DNA of 47,193 nt from an uncultured Bacteroidales bacterium (GTDB taxonomy: Bacteria; Bacteroidota; Bacteroidia; Bacteroidales; Muribaculaceae), in contig CACYAW010000032.1 of the NCBI GenBank assembly GCA_902772455.1, forward strand, positions 1-47,193, written 5' to 3'. The first letter of the stretch is position 1. Each line of letters starts with the position of its first letter. A program made the position numbers and the translations under genes. The notes under the pieces were generated by a model. The model had not been told where the DNA came from, ran no database searches, and was given only the letters and a program-made list of their open reading frames with translations. Below, in pieces: positions 25,829 to 34,874 of the stretch.

Positions 25829-25836
25829 CAAAGATA
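25829..25836 (-). promoter_or_regulatory. Candidate -7 box of the acyl-CoA synthetase gene
   Basis: The minus strand reads TATCTTTG, a perfect TAnnTTTG, 23 bases before the ATG at 25805. Confidence 0.55.
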
Positions 25837-25906
25837 AGCAAATTATTCCAAACCTGTCATGCCCCTGCCATAAAAACAACTCAAACTAAAACAATTATAT
25901 GTGGAA

Positions 25907-25971
25907 AACAAGAAATACAACAAACACAAAGCCATAATTTTCAGGAGGTTGTGTTTGTTGTATTTCTTGTT
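25907..25971 (-). terminator. Perfect 23-bp inverted repeat after the rsh operon
   Basis: The arms at 25907-25929 and 25949-25971 are perfectly complementary over 23 bases, with a 19-base loop. The element lies 34 bases beyond the stop of the DUF4919-like gene and upstream of the acyl-CoA synthetase promoter, so termination of the minus-strand operon is the simplest role. The stem is AT-rich and unusually long. Confidence 0.65.
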
Positions 25972-26005
25972 GTCGTTTTATTGAAGCGTCGTTTGGACAG
26001 TATGA

Positions 26006-26764
26006 TCAGATGTCGGGGAATTTGAGGGCGGCGATCTGCAACATGCGTGAGATGTCGAAGTAGAAGCCCTCGGCGTTCTTGCCGGCCACGGGCTGCACCT
26101 TGATGTAGTCTATACCTCCTTCCATCGTCTCGTGCTCGGTGGCTACAAAGCCCAGGAAATTGATGATGTTGTACTCGTGTTCGGGGGCGATGACGACCCA
26201 GGGCTCCTCTTTAGTGCCCCTGCCGCTGGACATGATGGCGGCGATGAGGCGGTCGAGGCGGTACTGGCAGATGGCGGCCCGGGCGTGTTTCTTTTTCTCC
26301 TTGAGGACGTAGATGTAGAAGTTCATCTGGTTCAGGTCGAACATGTTGTCGTTGAGCGACAGTTCGGCATACTTCTCGATGCTGTCACACTCGGCGCGCG
26401 AGTGGGGCTGCTTGTAGTACAATTGTTCAACCACGTTGCTATAGACGCTCTCGCGGAAGGGGTCGTAGTCCTCTTGAAAGGTGTAACCGTAATAGAAGTT
26501 CCTCCATCCTTCGATCGAGAGGGTGGTGTCGTTGCTGTTATAAGCCTTCAGGAGCTTGGGGTAGTAGTAGGCGTTGTTAGGGTTGAAGGTGACATCGCGC
26601 ACGTGGTCAAAGTCCACCTTCTTGATGGCGAACTTGCTGGGCTGGCTGCGTTCGGGAGCCTCTTGACGGTTTTGTGCGCCCATCGAGGTTGCCATGGCAA
26701 TCAGTGCGATGATAATGAGGATATGTTTGAGATATTTCATTCTTTTGTTTTTTTCGGTTGTCAT
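26006..26764 (-). CDS. DUF4919-like exported protein
   Basis: The 252-residue protein has an N-terminal signal/anchor (MKYLKHILIIIALIAMATSMGAQ, beginning at residue 9). The mature domain has the sequence FQEDYDPFRES, KYAELSLNDNMFDLNQMNFYIYVLKEKKK and VIAPEHEYNIINFLGF, which resembles the DUF4919 family of Bacteroidota. No catalytic motif is obvious. The ATG at 26764 overlaps the stop of the preceding gene by four bases; the ATG at 26740 would give a tighter signal peptide. It is the last gene of the rsh operon. Family call is from memory and moderate. Confidence 0.7.
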   Translation of the reverse strand: MTTEKNKRMKYLKHILIIIALIAMATSMGAQNRQEAPERSQPSKFAIKKVDFDHVRDVTFNPNNAYYYPKLLKAYNSNDTTLSIEGWRNFYYGYTFQEDYDPFRESVYSNVVEQLYYKQPHSRAECDSIEKYAELSLNDNMFDLNQMNFYIYVLKEKKKHARAAICQYRLDRLIAAIMSSGRGTKEEPWVVIAPEHEYNIINFLGFVATEHETMEGGIDYIKVQPVAGKNAEGFYFDISRMLQIAALKFPDI

Positions 26765-27252
26765 TCAATGACGATGCCCATCACGGCGATACATACGATC
26801 GATACCGCCACGATGGCGGGCAGGCATTTGGCGGCGAAATAACGCCAGAATTGCGTTGACGGGAAGAGCATCCACTTGCCTGCCGGGGTGCGGCTATAGG
26901 CCAGCTGGCCCATCGCAGCGCCCAGGATGACGCCCAGCACCATGACGCGGGGCGCGAGCAGGATGCCCAGCATGCCGCCTGCCATGGCGGTGAAGCCCAC
27001 ATACAGGTTGCTGGAGCGGTGCCCGTCGGGCTCACCGCTGGGTTGCAGATAGAACAGTCCCACAGTGATGAGTGTGGCGATGCCCCAAAAGATGAAGGTC
27101 ATCGTCTTCACGTCGATGGTGTAGCTCCAATGCAGGAGCGCCATCCCCGCATAGGCGGGCACAGCGGCTACCCAACGGGGCGACAACACGAGCAGCAGCG
27201 CTACCACCAGGCAGGCCACTCCGGCAATGAGGAGTATGGTTTGCAACACCAT
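26761..27252 (-). CDS. Small integral membrane protein
   Basis: The 163-residue protein is almost wholly hydrophobic, with about five membrane segments (about 4-24, 29-45, 50-68, 84-112, 139-160). Glycine-rich helices such as GFTAMAGGMLGILLAPR and LGVILGAAMGQLAY recall DUF456-type proteins, but I cannot assign it. It lies 81 bases after the HD-domain gene and overlaps the DUF4919-like gene by four bases, so the two are translated together. Function unknown. Confidence 0.75.
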   Translation of the reverse strand: MVLQTILLIAGVACLVVALLLVLSPRWVAAVPAYAGMALLHWSYTIDVKTMTFIFWGIATLITVGLFYLQPSGEPDGHRSSNLYVGFTAMAGGMLGILLAPRVMVLGVILGAAMGQLAYSRTPAGKWMLFPSTQFWRYFAAKCLPAIVAVSIVCIAVMGIVIE

Positions 27253-27333
27253 GTGCAGTCGTTAGTCTGTTCTACTGTTTGTCCTTTATATATATAACAC
27301 CATCTTGGGCAAGTTATTGCCCGGGAGGCGTGA

Positions 27334-29442
27334 TTATTTCTTGTCACCGGCGGCAGGAGTGTCGTTGTGGGGAGGCGGTGAGGCCGGGTCTTGGTCGCTG
27401 GCTGTGGCGTTGGCCTTGATCACGCTCGGATAGGATACGCGGGCATGATAGGCCGTGCGCAGCCGCTCAATGAACAGCTGCTTGATGGTCTCCACGTCGC
27501 GGAAACTGATGGGAGCCTCACGCAGGAGTCCGTCGGCCACCTGTCCGTCGATGATTTTACCCACCATGGCAGCAATGGCTGCCTCGCTGTGGTCGTTCAG
27601 ACTCTTGGTGGCGGCTTCGCAGGCATCGGCCATCATCAGGATGGCGGCTTCTTTGGTCTGCGGGTTGGGACCGGGATAGGAGAAGGGCGCCTTGTCCACA
27701 TTCTCGTCGGGACGGGCCTCGCAGGCCTTGAAGTAGAAGTATTTGGTCACGCCTTTTCCGTGGTGCTGTGCAATCAGGTCCTTGATGACCTTAGGCAGGT
27801 CGGCTTCTTCGGCAATCTTGAGACCGTTGTACACATGGTCGATGACGATTTTTGCGCTGTCCTCGGGGCGCACGAGGTGGTCATGCGGGTTCTCGCCGAT
27901 CTGGTTCTCGGTAAAGAAGGCGGGGTTCTTGGTCTTGCCGATGTCGTGGTACAGTGCCCCGGCGCGCACGAGCTGCATGTCGGCACCCACTTTGAGAGCC
28001 GCTTCACCGCCCAGATTGGCGACCTGCAGCGAGTGCTGGAAGGTGCCCGGGCAATTGGTGGACAGCAGGCGCAACAACGGGTTGTTGATGTCGGCCAGTT
28101 CGAGCAAGGTCATCGTCGAGGTGAAGCCGAAGGCCTTCTCAACAATCGGGATGATCAGGAAAGCGAACGCCAGGATGGCGCAGTTGATGAGGAAGTAGGC
28201 AAAGTAGTACTGGTCAATCTTGCCAAGGTCGCCCTCGGAGATGAGCGTCATCGCCACATAGGTGACGCAGTAGGCCAGGAAGATGAATGCGGCACAGCGC
28301 ACAAGCTGGGTGCGCTTGGTCAGCTCTTTCACCGAGATGATGGCGATGATGCCTGCCAGGAACTGCATGATGATGAACTCGGCCTGATGGCTGCTGGCCA
28401 CCAGCGAGCAGATGAGGACTGTGACGATGTGGACAAAGAATGAAGTGTGGTCGTCGAAGAACGACGACACGGTGATGGGTACCAGTCCAAAGGGGATGAC
28501 ATACAGCAGGCTGTACTTGAACTTGATGAGCAGGAATACCGCAATGACAAACACGGTGATGAACGAGATGAGGAACACCATGCGGCGCAGGCTGTCAAAG
28601 ACCTGCTTGCGCAACAGGCGAATGAAGAAGTAGAACGCGAACATCAGGGTGGCTACAATCAGAATCTGCCCCAGCAGGTTCAGACCCTCGTCGGTGTTGC
28701 GTTGCTTGTTGCGGCGTTCCAGCTCATTCTGGTAGCTCTCGATGGCTGCAGCCTTCTTGGGCGTGACAATCTCGCCGTGCGAAATGATGACCTCACCCTG
28801 CTGGATGGTTCCTGGGGAGCGCAAGGCGTGGCGCAGGTCCTCACCCATCCATTTCTCGTTCTCCGCGACATCGACCATCATGTTGGGCACGAGGTAGTTG
28901 CTGATGTCAACTGCCTTGAGGGCCTCTTGGATGGCAAAGTTGGAACGCAGCGAGTCGGTGAGCCATGAGTAGGCCTGCCGCACCGTCTTCATGTTGGTGG
29001 CATCGACCACTTGGAGCTCATTGTTGCCGACCATGAAGCGCAGCTGTTTGCCGTCGCGGATGTCGTTGGCGGCTTCATTGTCCACAATGCCGTCGTTGTA
29101 TAGTTTGGACACGGCCTGCAGCAGGGCAGTGCTGCCGCTGTGCCCGTTCAGGGTTCTGGACAGCAGCGCCATCTGCTGTTCCCCTTTCTTGCGGTCGAGG
29201 GTGTAGATCTTGGCGAAATTCTGGTTCACGCTGTCGGTGATGTGCTTGCGTGTGGCCTCATCCAGCTCGATGTCAAATTGGAAATTGGCCTCAAGGCGCG
29301 AGTGGAACCAGGGTTTCCCCACTTCAAAGCTGTAGATGCGGTCGGTCTCACGGCTGAAGAACAGTGCCGTGGCAATCAGCAATATGGACAACAGCACCAG
29401 GGCAATGATGATGAGGTTCTTATTTTTTCGGGAGATGGACAT
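27334..29442 (-). CDS. 7TM-HD family membrane phosphohydrolase (HDIG domain, YqfF/PgpH type)
   Basis: The 702 residues match the 7TM-HD family. An N-terminal membrane helix (about 8-29) is followed by a large extracytoplasmic 7TMR-HDED-type domain (about 40-250), seven predicted membrane segments (about 257-435), and a cytoplasmic HD domain. The latter has H470 in FQHS and HDIGK at 499-503, metal-binding residues of the HD fold, and HHGKG further on. The Listeria homologue PgpH hydrolyses cyclic di-AMP; that activity here is inference. It is 26 bases downstream of rsh, pairing two nucleotide-second-messenger enzymes. Confidence 0.9.
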   Translation of the reverse strand: MSISRKNKNLIIIALVLLSILLIATALFFSRETDRIYSFEVGKPWFHSRLEANFQFDIELDEATRKHITDSVNQNFAKIYTLDRKKGEQQMALLSRTLNGHSGSTALLQAVSKLYNDGIVDNEAANDIRDGKQLRFMVGNNELQVVDATNMKTVRQAYSWLTDSLRSNFAIQEALKAVDISNYLVPNMMVDVAENEKWMGEDLRHALRSPGTIQQGEVIISHGEIVTPKKAAAIESYQNELERRNKQRNTDEGLNLLGQILIVATLMFAFYFFIRLLRKQVFDSLRRMVFLISFITVFVIAVFLLIKFKYSLLYVIPFGLVPITVSSFFDDHTSFFVHIVTVLICSLVASSHQAEFIIMQFLAGIIAIISVKELTKRTQLVRCAAFIFLAYCVTYVAMTLISEGDLGKIDQYYFAYFLINCAILAFAFLIIPIVEKAFGFTSTMTLLELADINNPLLRLLSTNCPGTFQHSLQVANLGGEAALKVGADMQLVRAGALYHDIGKTKNPAFFTENQIGENPHDHLVRPEDSAKIVIDHVYNGLKIAEEADLPKVIKDLIAQHHGKGVTKYFYFKACEARPDENVDKAPFSYPGPNPQTKEAAILMMADACEAATKSLNDHSEAAIAAMVGKIIDGQVADGLLREAPISFRDVETIKQLFIERLRTAYHARVSYPSVIKANATASDQDPASPPPHNDTPAAGDKK

Positions 29443-29468
29443 ATCGGTTGATGGTTATTGGTTTCGTG

Positions 29469-31706
29469 TTAACTCATTCGCGTGGCCGTGTTGACGCCCT
29501 TGATTTTCTTGATTTCCCTGCACAGGTTGTTGACAGCCTTTGTGTCGCTGATAAGCACGACCAGTTCGCAGTTGAACACCCCCTGGTCGGCGGTGACGTT
29601 CATGCGTTTCATGTTGATGGACATGTTGGTCGAGATGATGTTGACGATGGACTGCAGGATGCCCATTTGGTCGATGCCCTCGATTTGGATTGTGGCCTGG
29701 AAACGGTCGGTGATATCTTCCCACCGTGTCTCAAGCAGCCGTGAGCCATAGCTCGCCTTGAGCCTTGCCAGGGTGGGGCAGTCCATCTTGTGGACAACCA
29801 CACGGTTCGCATCGTTGAGGAAGCCCACGACGTCATCGCCAGGGATGGGATGGCAGCAGTCGGCAATCTGGTAGTTGCTCACGCCATTGCGCGTGGTCAA
29901 GGGATAAACGGCCTTGGTGTTGATAGCGGCTTCTGAATCCTTTGACTCGCTCTGGGGCTCAGGCTTGGGCTCTTCTTTTGACTTGAAGATGTTGCGCCTC
30001 CACCAGTTGATGCGTGGACTCTGCCCCTTATTGCTGACGAGTTCCTCGTTGAGGGCAATCTCGCCATTGCCGATGAGGAAGAAGAGCTCCTCCTTGTTGG
30101 CGATTCGCTGGCGCGTGATGGCATGTGAGAGCACTTCGTTGGTGAGCTTGATGTTATGCTCTGCCAGGAACTCGTTGAAGCGCTTTTCGCCCTTCTCGAT
30201 GATGAGTCGGCGCTGGTGCTTGAGGGCAGCGCGCAGCCTTGTTTTACCCTTGGCCGTGACGAGGTACTTTTCCCAATCGGGTTTGGGGGTGTTTGAGTTG
30301 CTGGTAAGAATCTCGACCTGGTCACCGCCCGACAGCTTGTAGGACAGGGGCACCAGCTTGTGGTTGACTTTGCCAGCGATGCAATGGGTTCCCAAGTCGG
30401 TGTGCAGGATAAAGGCCACATCGAGCACCGTCGCTCCCTTGGGCAGCGTCATTGTCTCACCCTTGGGGGTGAACACGACAATCTCGCTGGCAAACAGGTT
30501 GAGCTTGATGGTGTCGAGAAAGTCGATGGCATTGGGCTCGGGGTCCTTGAGGATGTCGGTAATGGTGCTGAGCCAAGCCTCCAGCTCGTCCTCCTCCTCG
30601 GCCTCGCCAATCTTGTATTTCCAGTGGGCCGCAAAGCCTCGCTCGGCGATGTCGTCCATCTTGCGGCTCCTGATCTGCACCTCCACCCAGTTGCCGTCGG
30701 GACCCATGACGGTGACGTGCAGGGCACGGTACTTGTTGACCTTGGGGGTCGTGAGCCAGTCCCGCACGCGGTCGGGGTGCTTGGCATATACCTCGGTAAT
30801 CTCATTGTAGATGTTCCAGCAGATGCGCTTCTCGGCACTCTCGTCGTCGCACTCAAAGACGATGCGTGCGGCATACAGGTCATAAACTTCCTCGAAGGGG
30901 ATGTGCTTGGTCTGCATCTTGTTCCAAATCGAGTAGCATGACTTGACACGGGTGTTGAACTCATAGACGAGCCCCATGTTGTCCAGCCGCTCACGAATGG
31001 GGGCCGAGAAACGGGCGAACAGCTCGTTACGGCTCTCTTCGCTGGCCGAAATCTGTTCGCTGATGCGTTGGTATTCTGCGGGATGATTATACTTGAAACT
31101 TAAGTCCTCAAGTTCGGTCTTGATGGCATACAGGCCCAGCCTGTGGGCCAGCGGGGCATAGATGTAGAGCGTCTCGCCAGCGATCTTGTATTGCTTGTTT
31201 GGCGGCATGGAAGACAGGGTGCGCATGTTGTGCAGGCGATCGGCCATCTTGATGAGCACCACGCGGATGTCCTCGCTCATGGTGAGCAGCAGTTTGCGGA
31301 AGTTCTCGGCCTGCAGCGATGCCTTGTCGCCGAAGATGCCACCCGAAATCTTTGTCAGTCCGTCCACGATGCGTGCGATTTTCTCGCCGAACTGCGCCTC
31401 GATGTCCTCGACGGTATAGTCCGTGTCCTCTACCACGTCGTGCAGCAGGGCGGCGCTGATGCTTGTCGAGCCCAGGCCGATTTCCTGGTTCACGATAGTC
31501 GCCACGGCAATGGGGTGCAGGATATAGGGCTCACCGCTGCGGCGCCTGATGCCCTGATGGGCGTCACGCGCAAACTTAAAGGCCTTGTCAATAATCTCCA
31601 CTTTCTTGCGGTGATTGCTTGACAGATAGCCGTTTAACAGATTCTGATAGGCTAAGTCTATCATCTGGTTTTCCTCTTCGGGCGATATGTTGTTGTTCTG
31701 CATCAT
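29469..31706 (-). CDS. rsh: Bifunctional (p)ppGpp synthetase/hydrolase (RelA/SpoT homologue)
   Basis: This is the stringent-response enzyme, cytosolic and ribosome-associated. The 745 residues have the HD hydrolase domain (about 45-200, with HD at 89-90 and ED at 93-94 in ALLHDVVEDTDYT), then the synthetase domain (about 240-360, YDLYAARIVFEC and NKYRALHVTVMGPDG). A TGS domain (about 400-460, FTPKGETMTLPKGATVLDVAF) and a C-terminal ACT domain (about 670-745) follow. The intact HD motif suggests it can both make and degrade (p)ppGpp. Starts at 31706 (MM) and 31703 are equivalent. It is first in the operon and is driven by a promoter built from a repeated element. Confidence 0.95.
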   Translation of the reverse strand: MMQNNNISPEEENQMIDLAYQNLLNGYLSSNHRKKVEIIDKAFKFARDAHQGIRRRSGEPYILHPIAVATIVNQEIGLGSTSISAALLHDVVEDTDYTVEDIEAQFGEKIARIVDGLTKISGGIFGDKASLQAENFRKLLLTMSEDIRVVLIKMADRLHNMRTLSSMPPNKQYKIAGETLYIYAPLAHRLGLYAIKTELEDLSFKYNHPAEYQRISEQISASEESRNELFARFSAPIRERLDNMGLVYEFNTRVKSCYSIWNKMQTKHIPFEEVYDLYAARIVFECDDESAEKRICWNIYNEITEVYAKHPDRVRDWLTTPKVNKYRALHVTVMGPDGNWVEVQIRSRKMDDIAERGFAAHWKYKIGEAEEEDELEAWLSTITDILKDPEPNAIDFLDTIKLNLFASEIVVFTPKGETMTLPKGATVLDVAFILHTDLGTHCIAGKVNHKLVPLSYKLSGGDQVEILTSNSNTPKPDWEKYLVTAKGKTRLRAALKHQRRLIIEKGEKRFNEFLAEHNIKLTNEVLSHAITRQRIANKEELFFLIGNGEIALNEELVSNKGQSPRINWWRRNIFKSKEEPKPEPQSESKDSEAAINTKAVYPLTTRNGVSNYQIADCCHPIPGDDVVGFLNDANRVVVHKMDCPTLARLKASYGSRLLETRWEDITDRFQATIQIEGIDQMGILQSIVNIISTNMSINMKRMNVTADQGVFNCELVVLISDTKAVNNLCREIKKIKGVNTATRMS

Positions 31707-31733
31707 GGGCCTATGTCGGTTTTATTTAAACTA

Positions 31734-31764
31734 CAAAGGTAGTGCAAGTCGAGCGCAGAACAAA
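31734..31764 (-). promoter_or_regulatory. Promoter of the rsh operon
   Basis: On the minus strand, TTTG (31761-31764), 19 bases, then TACCTTTG (31734-31741). The spacer lies within a 24-base sequence that is repeated at 31828-31851. Confidence 0.7.
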
Positions 31765-31851
31765 AAGAAAAACGAAGTTTTTATTTTTTTATGCCGAGAC
31801 GCCGCCTACCTTCGCCGCAGGCAAAGCAGTGCAAGTCGAGCGCAGAACAAA
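31741..31851. repeat. Two copies of a 24-bp promoter-like repeat
   Basis: Positions 31741-31764 and 31828-31851 are identical over 24 bases (AGTGCAAGTCGAGCGCAG plus AACAAA). The similarity extends into the adjoining CAAAGG/CAAAGC. The first copy carries the rsh promoter. The second copy has a degenerate -7 box (CTGCTTTG) and abuts the esterase stop codon. A related, diverged copy lies near 35555-35580. Confidence 0.85.
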
Positions 31852-31854
31852 TAT

Positions 31855-33180
31855 TTACCCTTGGCCCTGGCTTTCGGGACGGAGGCCGAGGATGGGAGAG
31901 GCTACGTTGAGGCGACGGCGCCAGTCCCCGTTGGGGGTGTACAGCCAGACGTAGCCGCCGCTGATGGTGATCTCGTTGATGGTGCCGATGTAGCGGGGAA
32001 GGCGCAGGATGGCGCGCACGCGGCCATTCTGGTCGCAGATCTGGATGCCCAAACCGGTTACGGCCCAAAGGTTGCCCTTGCCGTCAAAGGTGATGGTCTG
32101 GATATCCAGCGGACGGCTGTTGTCGTCGTTGTGGAGCCAGTAGAATGGTTCACCGTGTGAGGGCTTGCCGTCCAGCAGCAGGTACTGCCACACGACATTA
32201 CCCGGCTCGTTGGGAATCATGGCAATATTGGTGAGGTCGGGATAGATGATGCGGGTCACGCGTTTGACATCCGAGCCATCGCCCGTTTTTTCCCATCCCT
32301 TGTCTTCGCTGATGAGCAGCTCTTGCAGGAAATCATTCTGGGATTCCCCCAAGGTGGGTGCTGCGGGCCAGTCGCGCCACATCCATTCCATCACTTGAGG
32401 GAAAATCTCGGTCGAGCGGGTCACGTTGTGGCCGCCATCGCTCCAGTCCATCTGCACGTCATAGCCCGCAAACTCCAAGGCGCTGGCCAGCATCTGGTTG
32501 CCCTCGTACCAATGGCCGAACAGCGGGTTCCACACGTCGTTGCTGCCATCCTGGATAAAGATGCGCAGAGGCTGAGGCTCGGTCTTGCGCACCAGGGCCT
32601 GCAGGTCGTTGCCGCCACGCATCGCCACAAACGTGCCCACTCCGGTGAATACCTTACTGAACAGGTCAGGCCGGTGCCATGCGGCGTTGAATGCCGCAAT
32701 GCCGCCGCTGCTCAGGCCGAAGATCATGCGGTCCTGCGGACGTTGCGACAGTCGGATGGGCTTTCCTTTTTGGGTCTTCATCTGCTCGACGGCGGGCAAC
32801 AGTTCTGTCTCCAGAAAAGAGGCGAACAGGTCGGTCGTGTTGTCGAACTCATAGCAGCGGTTGTAGCGCAATACCGTCCCGTTGTCATCCTTGATGATGC
32901 CGGGCTGCAGGAAGACACCGATGGTCACGGGCATCTTGCCCGCAGCGATGAGCGAGTCCATCACCTGGGGCGCACGGCACAGCACGCCGTCCAGCCCCAC
33001 ATACAGGGCCGCCGGCCGCTTGCCGTCATACTGTTCGGGAATATAGACCTGGAACGTGTGCACTGTCCCTGGATAGCACTCAGATCGATCCAAAACCCCA
33101 TCAATAAGAGTATGGCCCGCTAAAGCCGTCAAAGATATGGCGGCAAATATCGTTAACAGAGATAATCGTCTAGTCTTCAT
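31855..33180 (-). CDS. Secreted esterase-family hydrolase with C-terminal beta-propeller-like region
   Basis: The 441-residue protein has a signal peptide (MKTRRLSLLTIFAAISLTALAGH). Residues about 25-275 form an esterase-D / feruloyl-esterase-like alpha/beta hydrolase. The nucleophile elbow is G155-L-S157-S-G, H251 in SDGGHNV is the likely catalytic His, and D211 or D215 the acid. Residues about 300-441 look like SMP-30/gluconolactonase propeller strands (TITFDGKGNLWAV, GLGIQICDQNGRV, INEITISGGYVWLYTPNG). This pairing fits enzymes that remove acyl groups from plant or other polysaccharides; the substrate is unknown. The start at 33180 is preferred because an upstream ATG (33204) lies in the -7 box. 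Confidence 0.85.
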   Translation of the reverse strand: MKTRRLSLLTIFAAISLTALAGHTLIDGVLDRSECYPGTVHTFQVYIPEQYDGKRPAALYVGLDGVLCRAPQVMDSLIAAGKMPVTIGVFLQPGIIKDDNGTVLRYNRCYEFDNTTDLFASFLETELLPAVEQMKTQKGKPIRLSQRPQDRMIFGLSSGGIAAFNAAWHRPDLFSKVFTGVGTFVAMRGGNDLQALVRKTEPQPLRIFIQDGSNDVWNPLFGHWYEGNQMLASALEFAGYDVQMDWSDGGHNVTRSTEIFPQVMEWMWRDWPAAPTLGESQNDFLQELLISEDKGWEKTGDGSDVKRVTRIIYPDLTNIAMIPNEPGNVVWQYLLLDGKPSHGEPFYWLHNDDNSRPLDIQTITFDGKGNLWAVTGLGIQICDQNGRVRAILRLPRYIGTINEITISGGYVWLYTPNGDWRRRLNVASPILGLRPESQGQG

Positions 33181-33201
33181 GATTTCTTTGTTTTGATGCT
33201 G

Positions 33202-33209
33202 CAAATATA
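33202..33209 (-). promoter_or_regulatory. Candidate -7 box of the esterase gene
   Basis: The minus strand reads TATATTTG, a perfect TAnnTTTG, 21 bases before the chosen start. Confidence 0.55.
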
Positions 33210-33276
33210 GGAAAAATGCAGCAGAGCATCAAGTGAACAAGAGAAAACACCATCCAAATAAGAATAGTATTTATCA

Positions 33277-33301
33277 AAAGTGTAAAAATATTAGACACTT
33301 T
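33277..33301. promoter_or_regulatory. Palindromic operator candidate, copy 1
   Basis: AAAGTGT-N11-ACACTTT, spacer AAAAATATTAG. It lies 66 bases upstream of the -7 box of the dockerin protein gene that follows. Two further copies precede the genes at 42482 and 47048. Confidence 0.7.
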
Positions 33302-33343
33302 TATTCAATTTAAAGCAAATGTTGTGTTTTTTCTTTATAATAA

Positions 33344-33375
33344 TTTGCAAAAGAAAGGTGCAGTCGGTAAATTTG
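33344..33375 (+). promoter_or_regulatory. Promoter of the dockerin protein gene at 33442
   Basis: TTTG (33344-33347), 20 bases, then TAAATTTG (33368-33375); both boxes match the Bacteroidota consensus. The ATG is 66 bases downstream. Confidence 0.7.
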
Positions 33376-33441
33376 CCGATGGCAATTTACCTTTATTGCT
33401 CCCCCAAAAAACAGTTATTAATCATTAATTCAGTTACAGTC

Positions 33442-34716
33442 ATGGAAAAAAGAGTATTTCTCACACTTCTTGTTGCGATGTTTATTGTGATTCCCTCAAT
33501 TGCAGACCCCACGCCCATTCCTCAAATTATATTTGAAGCCGGCATTGATGGTCACAACGAAGGAGCGCACGGTATAACGTATATCAGTAATCTATACGAT
33601 AATGTATGGGTATTTGATCATAGGGTTAGTGCAATAGGTGAAGGCGATGTTCACCTATACCTGAATGGAGAAGAAGTCTCCAATCCCTATTATATTTGCC
33701 ATGAATATTCAGATATTTCACAAGTATATAGTGATCAGGTATGGCAGTTTACCGCCACTGCTCAAATTGATGGTTATGAGATTAGCGAGACCAGTAGAGA
33801 AATCGTATCTCCCGGCATTCCCTTTTATTACATATACCATGATGAGGCCTCTGACTCATTCTGGATGGAACTGAACAATAGTGATGGAAGAACTATTTAT
33901 TATAAAACTCGATTTATTGACCCTTATACTGATAACTGGGAGTGGATAAGTACCGATTGGCAAGAATACGAAGGCCCGTTTAAGGTTTGGTATGCCCCCC
34001 AACCCCTATTTGAGTATAATTGTGTTATTGAAGTGTATTCATCGCGTGCTGTCGATACGGAGGACGTTCTTGGTAGTGATATGGGGGTAATCTTGAGCCT
34101 TAAGGACGAGATTGATGCCTTTGCGATCTATGGATATGAGTATTATAGAGATGGATTTTATTTTACATCTAATTATATTGCCTTTAATGGTCTTGGTATC
34201 TGCAACAAATATTATTATCCTGATGCATATCCTCCATGTTATTCTGGTGACATAACTACTCCTGATGTGACAATAATCTACGATAACACTTTTGCTCATT
34301 GTCCTGACTTGACGAGTATCGTTTTGCACGAATCAATCTCTGAGATTGGTTCCAATGCTTTTAGTGGTTGTACGGGCTTAAAGTCGATAACATGTAAACC
34401 CGTTAATCCGCCGAGTACATCAAATAGTTTTACTGATGAAAGCATTTATACTCAAGCGACATTGTTTGTACCTAATGAGTCGTTGGAGTCTTACCGTGCT
34501 CATGTAGAATGGGGACGTTTCTCTCGCATCGTTCCATTTGTGGGTGCTGGTCCTGGTGACATCGATGGTGACGGCGAGATCAATATTGCTGATGTGTCAA
34601 GCTTGATGGACCAGTTATTGACTGGGGAGGAATTGCCCTCCTACATTGATGCAAACGGCGATGGCGAGGTAAACATCAGCGATGTTGCTAAGATTATAGA
34701 TATATTGCTGAGGTAG
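33442..34716 (+). CDS. Secreted protein with LRR_5 unit and C-terminal dockerin-like repeats
   Basis: The 424-residue protein has a signal peptide (MEKRVFLTLLVAMFIVIPSIAD). The large N-terminal part (about 25-290) is rich in Tyr, Asp and Ser and matches nothing I recognise. A short BspA-type LRR segment follows (about 300-345, NTFAHCPDLTSIVLHESISEIGSNAFSGC). The C-terminal module reads TLFVPNESLESYR, then IVPFVGAGPGDIDGDGEI and DANGDGEVNISDVAKIIDILL, two EF-hand-like dockerin repeats. The same module ends the giant LRR protein at 42482. The body is markedly AT-rich (15 G/C in 60 bases at 34141-34200) while the module is not (26 in 60 at 34561-34620), which suggests a mosaic origin. The start at 33442 fits the signal peptide and lies after the promoter. 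Confidence 0.82.
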   Translation: MEKRVFLTLLVAMFIVIPSIADPTPIPQIIFEAGIDGHNEGAHGITYISNLYDNVWVFDHRVSAIGEGDVHLYLNGEEVSNPYYICHEYSDISQVYSDQVWQFTATAQIDGYEISETSREIVSPGIPFYYIYHDEASDSFWMELNNSDGRTIYYKTRFIDPYTDNWEWISTDWQEYEGPFKVWYAPQPLFEYNCVIEVYSSRAVDTEDVLGSDMGVILSLKDEIDAFAIYGYEYYRDGFYFTSNYIAFNGLGICNKYYYPDAYPPCYSGDITTPDVTIIYDNTFAHCPDLTSIVLHESISEIGSNAFSGCTGLKSITCKPVNPPSTSNSFTDESIYTQATLFVPNESLESYRAHVEWGRFSRIVPFVGAGPGDIDGDGEINIADVSSLMDQLLTGEELPSYIDANGDGEVNISDVAKIIDILLR

Positions 34717-34814
34717 GACCGTCCCCAGGCCTTGTGCAGGCCTTCGATCTGTTTGGACACAGCAATCATCCTGAATGACTCGATGGCGTGTCCTAATGCG
34801 GATATTTGGAAGAT

Positions 34815-34857
34815 AAACAAGCGTGCGTTCCCTAGGATGAGGAACGCACGCTTGTTT
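34815..34857. terminator. Bidirectional terminator between convergent genes
   Basis: A perfect 17-bp stem (34815-34831 with 34841-34857, 9-base loop) has a GC-rich core, with A-rich and T-rich edges (AAACAAG / CTTGTTTTA). It lies between the dockerin gene (plus) and the NlpC/P60 gene (minus) and can serve both. Confidence 0.9.
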
Positions 34858-34874
34858 TATGTGATCTGGCTTTT

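Noticed and set aside
33319-33441. Earlier start of the dockerin gene at 33319
   Set aside because: It would place the start upstream of both promoter boxes and before a clear signal peptide at 33442.
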